Origin: Leptolyngbya sp. FACHB-321
GTDB lineage: Bacteria > Cyanobacteriota > Cyanobacteriia > Leptolyngbyales > Leptolyngbyaceae
Direction of reading: 5' to 3'
Assembly: GCF_014695975.1 (NCBI RefSeq)
Contig: NZ_JACJPI010000040.1
Coordinates: 1 to 64,000 of the forward strand
Length of the DNA: 64,000 nucleotides
Positions 9,921 to 18,598 of this stretch are shown here, piece by piece; position 1 is the first letter of the stretch; every line of letters begins with the position of its first letter. The position numbers were made by a program, and so were the translations under genes. The notes beneath the pieces are model-generated. The model did not search any database. It was given only the letters and a program-made list of their open reading frames with translations, and was not told the origin of the DNA.

Positions 9921-10901
9921 TTACGGCATTGCTATATCGACAATCAGTGGTAGGTGATCAGACCCAACCTTGCGCCCGAGTTGCGTTTTCAACACTACAA
10001 GCTCCGGACTCACCAGGCAATGGTCAATCGGAATCGCTAGCCACGGTAGCCAGCTACGAGGCGACCAACTCGGCAGAATGCCAAAGCCAACGCGGCTGTT
10101 TTGCAAGCCACTAGCTGCTTCTAACCGCTTGTAGTAAGGCGACCACATAGTGATATTTAAATCACCGATCACCATAACAGGTGCTGTTTGCGATCGCACA
10201 TAGGGCACGATCGCAGCCAAAAGTTGATTACGCCATCGAAACAGTTCTTGCCGAATCGGTGGCGGTGGGTGAGCCGTCAGCAACGACAGCGTTTGTCCAC
10301 CCTTACTTACCTGCGTGGCAAGACTGGCATATTTAAGTTGTCCCAAGAACTGTACTGACGGCTGTTGCAGCGGTAACGCACTATAGATCACATTGCCAAA
10401 GCCCGCACTCCTCGGTTCAGCGTAGGTATAGGGCAGCACATCCCGAATTGCCTCCAGCGCTTCCAACCAACGCGCGTTGACTTCCTGAAACACAGCAAGA
10501 TCTGGCTTGACCTCTCTCACCAACGCAGTCACGCTATCATAGTCGCGATTACGCACCAGTACATTTGAGTGGAGCACGCGCAACGTGATAGCCGATGATG
10601 GAGCAATGATCGACGGTGGCACATACCATGGCACCACTTCAACCCCGTTAAGGACAATGCAGAATACGCTCAAGCCGATTAGCCAGCGTTGCCAGCGACA
10701 CGATCGCCAAAGCCAAAAGCAGACAAACGCGCCGAGACTAACCACCAGATATTGCAGCTTAAAATGAGCCGTCAGATCCAATCGCCAATGGTGACTGCCC
10801 CCATTGCCAGCTAGAGACAGCAACGCTATAAGGCTGGTGCCAAGCAGCGCCACGATTGCCAAAGCCTTACTTAAGAATGATCGCTGCTTTGGTAATGCCA
10901 T
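9921..10901 (-). CDS. Endonuclease/exonuclease/phosphatase-family protein with N-terminal membrane segments
   Basis: AVFQEVNARW, VMVIGDLNITMWSPYYK, GSDHLPLIVDI motifs. Confidence 0.85.
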   Translation of the reverse strand: MALPKQRSFLSKALAIVALLGTSLIALLSLAGNGGSHHWRLDLTAHFKLQYLVVSLGAFVCFWLWRSCRWQRWLIGLSVFCIVLNGVEVVPWYVPPSIIAPSSAITLRVLHSNVLVRNRDYDSVTALVREVKPDLAVFQEVNARWLEALEAIRDVLPYTYAEPRSAGFGNVIYSALPLQQPSVQFLGQLKYASLATQVSKGGQTLSLLTAHPPPPIRQELFRWRNQLLAAIVPYVRSQTAPVMVIGDLNITMWSPYYKRLEAASGLQNSRVGFGILPSWSPRSWLPWLAIPIDHCLVSPELVVLKTQLGRKVGSDHLPLIVDIAMP

Positions 10902-10915
10902 CTATACCTCAACCG

Positions 10916-11077
10916 TTAGCGGTTTATAACGGAGGCTGCCCCTTGCATCATCCAGCCCACAGGCGCAGGTATCATTTCACCACGCATATCCAGCAGTTGC
11001 ACCACGACTAAATACGCAATGCTAAGTGCTACCGCGATCGCCCCAGTTACAATTGCTACAAGTTTGGAACGATCCAT
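10916..11077 (-). CDS. 53-aa single-pass membrane protein (absent from ORF track)
   Basis: MDRSKLVAIVTGAIAVALSIAYLVVVQLLDMRGEMIPAPVGWMMQGAASVINR*; directly upstream of and co-directional with the EEP-family gene. Confidence 0.7.
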   Translation of the reverse strand: MDRSKLVAIVTGAIAVALSIAYLVVVQLLDMRGEMIPAPVGWMMQGAASVINR

Positions 11078-11573
11078 CCTGTTTCCTCTTCGCTCTCAGT
11101 ACTTAAGTTAGTGTGTGCCTTCATGCACAATCTAGGGCTAGGGTTGAGTTCCTATAAGCTTTGCCCATCTCGATCGTCTTGACGACTAGCTTATCAGTTT
11201 GTTCAAAGCCTGTCGTGAGTCGCCTACCATAAGAGATTAAACTCAGGTTGAAACAATCTTGCTTTCAGCATAGTGATTGACTATTGATAGTGAGGTGTCA
11301 CTACGCAACGCTCTACCAATCTCAAATGTATAAACAAAGTTTAAGCGTTTGGGCAGAATCTTGGCACATGCTCCTACCGCGATCGGATAATCAGCAACAG
11401 AAGCAAGGGCTAGTCGAGTTAAAAGATAGTAGTAGGCTCTAGACCAATGTGCTCTTCCCACGCTTCCCCTTAAAGTTCTTCCTACGCCTCAGCACGCCTA
11501 GAATAGCGTATTGGTTTTTCCAAAACGGCTCCTGGAATCTCTTGATCAGCAAATCTGCCAGACCCTTATTAGC

Positions 11574-12554
11574 ATGGCTACCGTTCCCGACCCTACCAGC
11601 GACGTTTTTACCGTTGACCGCTCCACCGTTGTGGAAACCCACGAACTTAGAAAGACTTATCGCACTGGGTTTTGGCTAAACCAAAAAATTGTTTCCCTTA
11701 AAGGTTGCACCCTCAACGTGTTGCAGGGCGAAACGTTTGGGCTTTTGGGACCTAATGGTGCGGGCAAAACAACGCTCCTGAAAACACTCTTGGGGATTGT
11801 GCGTCCCAGTGGGGGAGGGGGACGCCTGCTAGGGGTACCACTGGGCGATCGTGCCATTAAGCAACGCATTGGTTATTTGCCCGAAAACCCCTACTTCTAC
11901 GACTATTTGACTGGATGGGAAACGCTTCAGTTCACCGCTGGGCTGTTCCAGATTCCGCGATCGGTACAGAAACAGCGCATTCTCCAACTGCTAGATCTGG
12001 TTGGGCTATCGCTGTCTGCTGCCCGCAAGAAGCAGCTTCGGCAGTATTCCAAAGGGATGCTGCAACGCATTGGCATGGCGCAGGCACTGATTAATGACCC
12101 AGAACTGGTGTTTTTCGACGAACCCATGTCTGGGCTAGACCCAATGGGGCGCTATCAAATTCGCGAAATTATTCTCTCGCTTAAAGATCAGGGCAAAACG
12201 ATTTTCTTTAACAGCCATGTGCTGTCTGATGTGGAACTAATTTGCGATCGCATTGCCATTCTGGCTAATGGTGAGTTGATTTGCAGTGGTTCCCTACAGG
12301 AATTACTGGGCACTACAGAAACCTACACCATCAAAGGTCGGGGTGGCAGTCTGGATGTCATCAAAAAACGTATGCTGAACCTGGATTTTCGGGATGGCTA
12401 CTGGCAAGGGCAACTCAACGGTGATCCCTACGATTTTCTTGCCAGTTTAAGCTTGATGGGTGCCCAAATTGTTTCGGTCGATCTAGCACGCCCCTCCCTG
12501 GAAGAATTTTTTATGCAGCAGCTTAACGATCGCGGTATCCGTACGAGTGGCTAG
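11574..12554 (+). CDS. ABC transporter ATP-binding protein
   Basis: Walker A GPNGAGKTTLLKTL, signature QYSKGMLQRIGMAQAL, Walker B LVFFDEPMSGLDP; start ATG 11574. Confidence 0.92.
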   Translation: MATVPDPTSDVFTVDRSTVVETHELRKTYRTGFWLNQKIVSLKGCTLNVLQGETFGLLGPNGAGKTTLLKTLLGIVRPSGGGGRLLGVPLGDRAIKQRIGYLPENPYFYDYLTGWETLQFTAGLFQIPRSVQKQRILQLLDLVGLSLSAARKKQLRQYSKGMLQRIGMAQALINDPELVFFDEPMSGLDPMGRYQIREIILSLKDQGKTIFFNSHVLSDVELICDRIAILANGELICSGSLQELLGTTETYTIKGRGGSLDVIKKRMLNLDFRDGYWQGQLNGDPYDFLASLSLMGAQIVSVDLARPSLEEFFMQQLNDRGIRTSG

Positions 12555-12637
12555 CGTCAGGTATCTCTTGTGGCGGATGTTGCCTGACGCTTTACCTTTT
12601 ATCTGTAGGTAGTACAGTCGTCGAAAGGGAACAACGC

Positions 12638-13060
12638 ATGGCAAACCTGGTGGAAACAGCCGCTCAGGCAGGTAATTTCAAAACGCTACTGGCAGCCGTT
12701 GAAGCAGCGGAACTAGGTGATCTGCTCACCAGTGAAGGACCGATCACTGTACTTGCTCCAACAGACGAAGCTTTTGCAAAACTGCCTGATGGAGCATTAG
12801 ATGAGCTATTGCAGGATCACCCCAAGCTTAAGCGAGTGGTAATGTATCATCTGCTATCAGGCGATGTGCGATCAGACGACCTGGCACAGATTGACGAAGC
12901 GCCGACAGAAGAGGGATCAATCGTAGCGATCGAACACAGCAACGGCAGTACCCAAATCAACGATGCCACAGTGGTAAAAATGGATATCCTGGCTGCTAAC
13001 GGCGTGATTCACGTCATTGATGCCGTTTTAATGCCTACTATGCTGGGTGGTCACTTGTAA
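12638..13060 (+). CDS. Fasciclin (FAS1) domain protein
   Basis: MANLVETAAQAGNFKTLLAAVEAAEL..GPITVLAPTDEAFAKLP..NGVIHVIDAVLMP. Confidence 0.93.
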   Translation: MANLVETAAQAGNFKTLLAAVEAAELGDLLTSEGPITVLAPTDEAFAKLPDGALDELLQDHPKLKRVVMYHLLSGDVRSDDLAQIDEAPTEEGSIVAIEHSNGSTQINDATVVKMDILAANGVIHVIDAVLMPTMLGGHL

Positions 13061-13062
13061 CG

Positions 13063-13545
13063 TTACAGGTTGCGTGTTTCTAGCGCTCTAGAGAGTCGAT
13101 CGAGCGCGGCGGCTGTACGCTCTTGGGCAACGATCGCTGCATCAAGTACAGGAGCCTCTTCTGCGATCGCTTCCTGACGAGTCAGTCTGTTTTTTGCCTT
13201 CTCAAACGCACGGATGATGAGGAAAATGACAAAGGCAATCACCAGGAAGTTGATCACGGTCGCCAGAAAAACACCGTATTTGATGCCGTTTGCTGACAGT
13301 TTACTAATGTCATCTGCGCCGACAGCTGTCAACGCCGGTTGTAAAAGCGCTGGTGTGATGATGTCGCTTACTAACGAATCTACAATCTTGCCAAACGCAC
13401 TACCAATGATCACAGCCACTGCTAGATCAATGACATTGCCTCGAAACACAAATTTGCGAAAATCAACCCAAAAACCACTGTTTGCTCGTGTCATGACTCT
13501 TCTGTCTTCTCCACTAAATTGTGGAGCTAGCGTTGATTGGTGCAT
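13063..13545 (-). CDS. mscL: Large-conductance mechanosensitive channel
   Basis: FRKFVFRGNVIDLAVAVIIGSAFGKIVDSLVSDIITP. Confidence 0.95.
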   Translation of the reverse strand: MHQSTLAPQFSGEDRRVMTRANSGFWVDFRKFVFRGNVIDLAVAVIIGSAFGKIVDSLVSDIITPALLQPALTAVGADDISKLSANGIKYGVFLATVINFLVIAFVIFLIIRAFEKAKNRLTRQEAIAEEAPVLDAAIVAQERTAAALDRLSRALETRNL

Positions 13546-13589
13546 TGTAAGCTTAAGCAGCTGCCCAGCAAAATAATGCTGGCTCCAGT

Positions 13590-13695
13590 AGGTGGAAGGC
13601 GGCAGGCAAAGGGCAAGGGGCAGAAGGCGAAAGGCACAAGGTGGCTAGGAGCTAAAGCTGAAAGCTGAAAGCTAAAAGTCAAAAGCTGATAGTCT
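13590..13695. repeat. Heptad-type purine-rich short tandem repeats
   Basis: ggaaggcggcaggcaaagggcaaggggcagaaggcgaaaggcacaagg ... gctgaaagctgaaagctaaaagtcaaaagctg. Confidence 0.65.
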
Positions 13696-13771
13696 GCCGT
13701 CAGAATTAGCTACTATAGAATTAAGGCGGAATCATTCCGACATCAGACATTCGCTGCGAGTATTTAGAGTC

Positions 13772-14335
13772 ATGACTGCCGAGGTTTTGGTCGAGAAAAA
13801 GAAATTAGCAAAGCCACCGCTAGAGATTTATCGTCTAGGCGATCGTGTTTTGCGCCAGCCCGCTAAGCGCATTGCTAAAGTTGATGCTGAGATTAAACAG
13901 CTCATTCGTGAAATGCTGCAAACGATGTACAGCGCTGATGGTATTGGGCTAGCAGCACCGCAAACGGCTGTAAACAAGCAGCTCATTGTCATTGACTGCG
14001 ATCCAGAAGAAGCTGCCACGCCACCCTTGGTTTTGATTAACCCGGTTGTAAAGCAGGCAAGCCGTGACCTATCGGTGACTCAAGAAGGGTGCCTCAGTAT
14101 CCCGGGGGTTTACATGGATGTGAAACGACCGGCTGCGATCGAAGTTTCCTACAAAGACGAACACGGTCGCCCGCAAAAGCTGCAAGCTACAGGACTACTA
14201 GCCTGCTGCATCCAGCATGAGATTGATCATCTCAACGGTGTTCTCTTCGTTGACCGAGTAGAGAATGCACTGTTGCTAAACGAAGCGTTGGCTAAACACG
14301 GCTTTTCAGCACAGGCAGTTAAGTCCATTGCCTAG
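13772..14335 (+). CDS. def: Peptide deformylase
   Basis: GIGLAAPQ, EGCLSIPG and QHEIDHLNG motifs. Confidence 0.96.
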   Translation: MTAEVLVEKKKLAKPPLEIYRLGDRVLRQPAKRIAKVDAEIKQLIREMLQTMYSADGIGLAAPQTAVNKQLIVIDCDPEEAATPPLVLINPVVKQASRDLSVTQEGCLSIPGVYMDVKRPAAIEVSYKDEHGRPQKLQATGLLACCIQHEIDHLNGVLFVDRVENALLLNEALAKHGFSAQAVKSIA

Positions 14336-14460
14336 CCATCCTGCTTATTGATGCGGTGTTGTTGCAACTGACTCAACTTACCTGTCAATTAACACGTCCT
14401 TCGGCTTTAGTGTGAGTCGAAAGCAGCCTGCAAAATTCAAAAATGTGAGATTAAATTAGC

Positions 14461-14655
14461 GTGACTCCAAAGAGTGGTGTGTTTCTGGGCGGTTCGTGCA
14501 TTACTGCGATCGCTGCCGTTGGTTCGGTCTTCGAGCTGTCATCGGGGCTACCGCAGTTAGGCTATGGTCTGACCAGTGTAATTCTAGCGATTAGCGTGCC
14601 GTTAGCGATCGTGTTTTTCCTTGCGGCTGTAAAGGATACACGAGCAAACCAGTAA
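14461..14655 (+). CDS. Small two-TM hypothetical protein, GTG start
   Basis: 64 aa, two hydrophobic stretches, ends KDTRANQ. Confidence 0.45.
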   Translation: MTPKSGVFLGGSCITAIAAVGSVFELSSGLPQLGYGLTSVILAISVPLAIVFFLAAVKDTRANQ

Positions 14656-14775
14656 GCCACTAGACAGAAGGTAGGGTGTAGGGTGTAGGGTGTAAAGAAT
14701 AGGAAACGCAACTACCACTGCTCGGTACTTTTTATTGCCTCAGACCCCTTACAAGCTGGCTAGAATTCCCCGACA

Positions 14776-16191
14776 ATGACGGGAACGGATCGCTACACAA
14801 CATTTTTGCGGCTGTTACCGACTGGTGACAATGCTGGAGAACAAGCCCGCTATCCACTCTCAACAACGGAGAGTGTTGTACTTGGGCGTGATCCACACTG
14901 TAACGTGGTTCTTGATCCGCTTGTGCATCGTGCAGTATCGCGGCGGCACGCAGAGGTGAAACCCATTCTTGGGTTCGAGTCACCTGCTGGCAACTGCTTT
15001 TGGCAGCTTTGCGACCTTGCCAGCGCAAATGGCACTTTTTTGAATGGAGAGCGGCTGAAAGATTGTCAGGTACTGCAACCGGGCGATCGTATTATCCTGG
15101 GGCAGGGTGGTCCTACTTTTGTCTTTGAATGCCAGCCAAAGGCTAATCCTGCTCAACCCCTAACGCCGGCCCCAGCGTCAAGCAACCCACCAACTGCAAC
15201 GCGACGAAAGCGAACCGCTGCTTCCACCCCACGGTTGTCAGCAACCAGCCCGCCGCCCCGCCGCCGTGAACCAGATGCTATTAGCCTGACGCAGCTCTTC
15301 CCCATCCTTTCTACAGGGCGACAGCTAACCCACAAAGCCTATCTGCTGCCGGGCGGCATTACTGTCGGCTTTGTCGTGCTCATGTTTGCGGCTGTTGGCA
15401 ATCCGCTAGTTTTCAACTTGCTGTTGGCGGCTTACCTAGCTGGTGCAGCGTATTACTTCGTCTATGAACTGTGCGGCAAGCGTAAGCCGTGGTGGATTCT
15501 CGCAGGCGCAGCTTTAGTCACGCTGTTATTGCTGGTTAGTCCTGCATTGACGCTGTTTGTCTTTGTTTTTCGGCAGGTGTTACCCGGCGAGTTGCCCACG
15601 GGTGATACTCCAGTTGCCTTCCCAATACTGCTCATCAAGATGTTTTTTGGCGCAGGACTGATGGAAGAGCTGCTAAAGGCAGTGCCAGTCTTTGCGGCAT
15701 ATTTTCTAGGTACACAGTTGCGATCGCCCTACCGAGAGCGTATCGGCGTTTGGGAACCGCTGGATGGCATTTTGCTGGGCAGTGCATCAGCCGTTGGCTT
15801 CACATTACTAGAAACGATGGCACAGTACCTACCTGAAGTGTACAAAGCCACGTTGTCGTCTGGCGAAGGTGCGGCTCAACTTGCTAGCTTGCAACTGTTG
15901 ATTCCACGTGTTCTGGGTTCGGTAGCAGGGCACATGGCGTACAGCGGTTATTTTGGTTATTTCATTGGGTTAAGCGTGCTGCGATCGCGCCGTCGCTGGC
16001 TTATTCTGGGCATTGGCTACCTTACCTCTTCTGGTCTGCACGCCCTCTGGAATACGGTTGGTAGCATTAGTCCCGTTTTTCTAGCATTGGTTGGTCTGCT
16101 CTCTTACGCCTTTCTCGCTGCTGCTATCCTCAAAGCACGGGAACTGTCACCCACGCGATCGCAAAACTTCGCCACCCGCTTCTACAAGTAG
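14776..16191 (+). CDS. FHA domain fused to PrsW-like intramembrane protease
   Basis: N-terminal FHA (VVLGRDPHCNVVLD..VSRRHAEV..ANGTFLNG); linker; polytopic region with MEELLKAVPVF, LDGILLGSASAVGFTLLET and GSVAGHMAYSGYFGYF resembling PrsW. Confidence 0.85.
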   Translation: MTGTDRYTTFLRLLPTGDNAGEQARYPLSTTESVVLGRDPHCNVVLDPLVHRAVSRRHAEVKPILGFESPAGNCFWQLCDLASANGTFLNGERLKDCQVLQPGDRIILGQGGPTFVFECQPKANPAQPLTPAPASSNPPTATRRKRTAASTPRLSATSPPPRRREPDAISLTQLFPILSTGRQLTHKAYLLPGGITVGFVVLMFAAVGNPLVFNLLLAAYLAGAAYYFVYELCGKRKPWWILAGAALVTLLLLVSPALTLFVFVFRQVLPGELPTGDTPVAFPILLIKMFFGAGLMEELLKAVPVFAAYFLGTQLRSPYRERIGVWEPLDGILLGSASAVGFTLLETMAQYLPEVYKATLSSGEGAAQLASLQLLIPRVLGSVAGHMAYSGYFGYFIGLSVLRSRRRWLILGIGYLTSSGLHALWNTVGSISPVFLALVGLLSYAFLAAAILKARELSPTRSQNFATRFYK

Positions 16192-16239
16192 TTTTTGGTC
16201 GAATGTACACTACTGCACAAGCATCGAGATGTTTTCAGC

Positions 16240-16809
16240 TTTGCTATAAGCTAACCCGTAAATGCTGATGGCAACGCGTTACAAGCTTATTTGGATAGAC
16301 GACCTTCTGAGAACCCAAATTCACGGATTTACAAGGCTAAAGACGATGTAGCTAAAGCTGTTTCCATATACTTAGAGAATAAAAGGCAGCAAGAAGCTTC
16401 CTAAAACTATCAATCTTTGGCTTACGCCAAGATGCTATGAAACTAACAGCTTTCTAGCTCAGATTTTTGCAAACCAGCCCACACCAACTTCAACAGACTC
16501 AATCATTGTTATCTTGACACCAAGTTTGCTATAAGCTAACCCGTAAATGCTGATGGCAAAGCGTTATAAGCTTATTTGGATAGACGACCTTCTGAGAACC
16601 CAAATTCACGGGTTTACAAGGCTGAAGACGATGTGACCAAAGCTGTTTCCATATACTTAGAGAATAAAAAGCAGCAAGAAGCTTCCTAAAACTATCAATC
16701 TTTGGCTTACGCCAAGATGCTATGAAACCGACAGCTTTCTAGCTCAGATTTTTGCAAACCAGCCCACATCAACTTCAACAGACTCAATCATTGTTATCTT
16801 GACACCAAG
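16240..16809. repeat. Two tandem ~285-bp direct repeats
   Basis: 16240-16524 and 16525-16809 align end to end with roughly 11 substitutions by eye; the second copy contains the 3' end of the Mrr-like gene. Confidence 0.92.
16255..16404 (+). pseudogene. Possible truncated ORF remnant in the first repeat copy
   Basis: PVNADGNALQAYLDRRPSENPNSRIYKAKDDVAKAVSIYLENKRQQEAS* with no start; the equivalent frame in copy 2 has an internal TAA. Confidence 0.3.
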
Positions 16810-17604
16810 ACCTAGCTCTTTTAAGCGTTCAACTAACTGTTCGCCGTCTATTAAATCAATCGGTGGTGCGCCGTCTCGTGTAGCTTCTTTAATCGCGTCT
16901 CTAGTGAATGTACCAGTTGTAATAAACAAACCCTTATCAGTACGCCCTTGCATCGCCCCACGAAAGTCTCGAATTTGACCTGCTGTTACTGACCCCTGAT
17001 AGCGTTTGCATTGGAACAGCACATGAAAGCTTAAGAAGCCGTTAATACGAGCAATTCCGACACCATCAATGCCACCATCGCCAGCTTTGCCCGTAACCTG
17101 TACCTGGATAAAACCAGATTCACGTAATAATCGCTGTGCCAAACGCTCAAATGCAGATGGATCAAGCGACAGCAGTGTTGTGTGAAGTTCTTGGTGCCAC
17201 GCAAGCGCTTCTAAAGCTTCGATCGCTCCAACAGCTTCATCTGATGAACCCGAAGAGGCAGACTTATTTTTGTCAGCATCCCGAACTGCTCTAACAATCT
17301 CTTTAGCATCAAGATCAGCGAGATTGATAGAAGTTGAAATTAAAGACCAAACACCACGTGCTGAATTTTGCAAAAGCCCATACTTCTTAAGATACGTTCG
17401 GCTCCATGCAAGTCGGTATTCAACCTCGCTTTGTGATGTACTACCATGCAGAATCTCAAGTACTTTGTTAGAGAGGCTAAGAAGCTGCACTACTTTTTCA
17501 TAAATCTCCTCAGTCGTACCAGACCCACCCAAAAGTTGTAAAGCCTGAATTGTCGGCAGAAGCATTGAGTCAAAGGTTGGAACTGAGGAAGCAGATCGCT
17601 TCAT
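16744..17604 (-). CDS. Mrr-like restriction endonuclease
   Basis: GDGGIDG...FHVLFQCKRYQGSVTAGQIRDFRGAMQGRTDKGLFITTGTFTRDA, the Mrr catalytic D-(Q/E)xK pattern; N-terminal winged-helix-like region. Confidence 0.9.
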   Translation of the reverse strand: MKRSASSVPTFDSMLLPTIQALQLLGGSGTTEEIYEKVVQLLSLSNKVLEILHGSTSQSEVEYRLAWSRTYLKKYGLLQNSARGVWSLISTSINLADLDAKEIVRAVRDADKNKSASSGSSDEAVGAIEALEALAWHQELHTTLLSLDPSAFERLAQRLLRESGFIQVQVTGKAGDGGIDGVGIARINGFLSFHVLFQCKRYQGSVTAGQIRDFRGAMQGRTDKGLFITTGTFTRDAIKEATRDGAPPIDLIDGEQLVERLKELGLGVKITMIESVEVDVGWFAKI

Positions 17605-17760
17605 GTAGAAATCTCTAAGTGGATTTATAAGGTACAGCTTTGTTCAATATAAATCGCGACTCAAAATATGCCATCTTTTTACGATCGCGCAGTCTCAACA
17701 TCCCACAGATACTTTTGTGGTGCTACCCTAAACCAGGCATAAAACTAGCTGACAACTGCT

Positions 17761-18429
17761 TTACTCTTCACTCTTTGCCTCTAGTTCAGCAATAGCATAA
17801 CGAGCGATCGCCAGGCTTAAACGAGCCTGTTCAACATCAGAAAGCGCGTCCCATTCAACCGAACGGACGCGCTCAAGAGTAGATTCAATGGGTGCGTCAT
17901 TACCTCGCATGGCATAGGCTAGGGGACGTGCTAATACGTGTAAATCGTCTTCTGCCAGATGAGGGAGTGCTTCTTGAACGCACTGTACGAGCTGATCGGC
18001 TAAAGAGATAGAGCTAGACAAAACTTGTTGGGCGCGAGTGGCGATCGCGGTCAGTAATTGCTGAGGAACCCGTGTAGCGAAGCGCTGAGTCAGTGTTTCT
18101 TGGAGGGTTGCAGTAGACCAGAGTTGATTTACCTGAGCAAAGAACACATCAGAACGGGTAGCAACTTCGGCGGCGTTCCAGTCATCCAGGGGTAAGGCTT
18201 GTTCTAAGGCTGCAAAAAAAGGTTCTGCTTCAGGAGCCGCTGGATTCCAGACGTAAGGAATGGTAGCCTGTGGGTCTTCTGCGACTGTGAACTGATCTTC
18301 AGTCAACGGTTCGCCGTCCTTCCAGGCACAAGCAACACCTTCTGCATGCAGCAATGCTGCCCACAAGGCTTGCTCAACCTTAGCTCTTGAATTGGCTTGA
18401 TCGTCAGAACACATTACCTTACTTTCCAT
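17761..18429 (-). CDS. Uncharacterised protein downstream of CHAT-FHA gene
   Basis: Frame to 17761; ATG at 18429 (MESKVMCSDDQ) or 18411; no recognised domain. Confidence 0.6.
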   Translation of the reverse strand: MESKVMCSDDQANSRAKVEQALWAALLHAEGVACAWKDGEPLTEDQFTVAEDPQATIPYVWNPAAPEAEPFFAALEQALPLDDWNAAEVATRSDVFFAQVNQLWSTATLQETLTQRFATRVPQQLLTAIATRAQQVLSSSISLADQLVQCVQEALPHLAEDDLHVLARPLAYAMRGNDAPIESTLERVRSVEWDALSDVEQARLSLAIARYAIAELEAKSEE

Positions 18430-18598
18430 AGTGGGTTTCCTGCATACACTGAAAACAATGACCTCGTTGGTGTTACCTACAGGGGGATCACTGCCTGTTC
18501 CGCAACTCAATCTGATTTACGCCATCTGGCTGAAAAGTGACCACTCTACCATCAGTTTCCCCTTAAGCAGCAGTGCTTTCGGCTTCTGATATTACTCT

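Noticed and set aside
14666-14692. AGGGTGTAGGGTGTAGGGTGT considered as a telomere-like or regulatory repeat
   Set aside because: Three copies only; ordinary short heptad repeat
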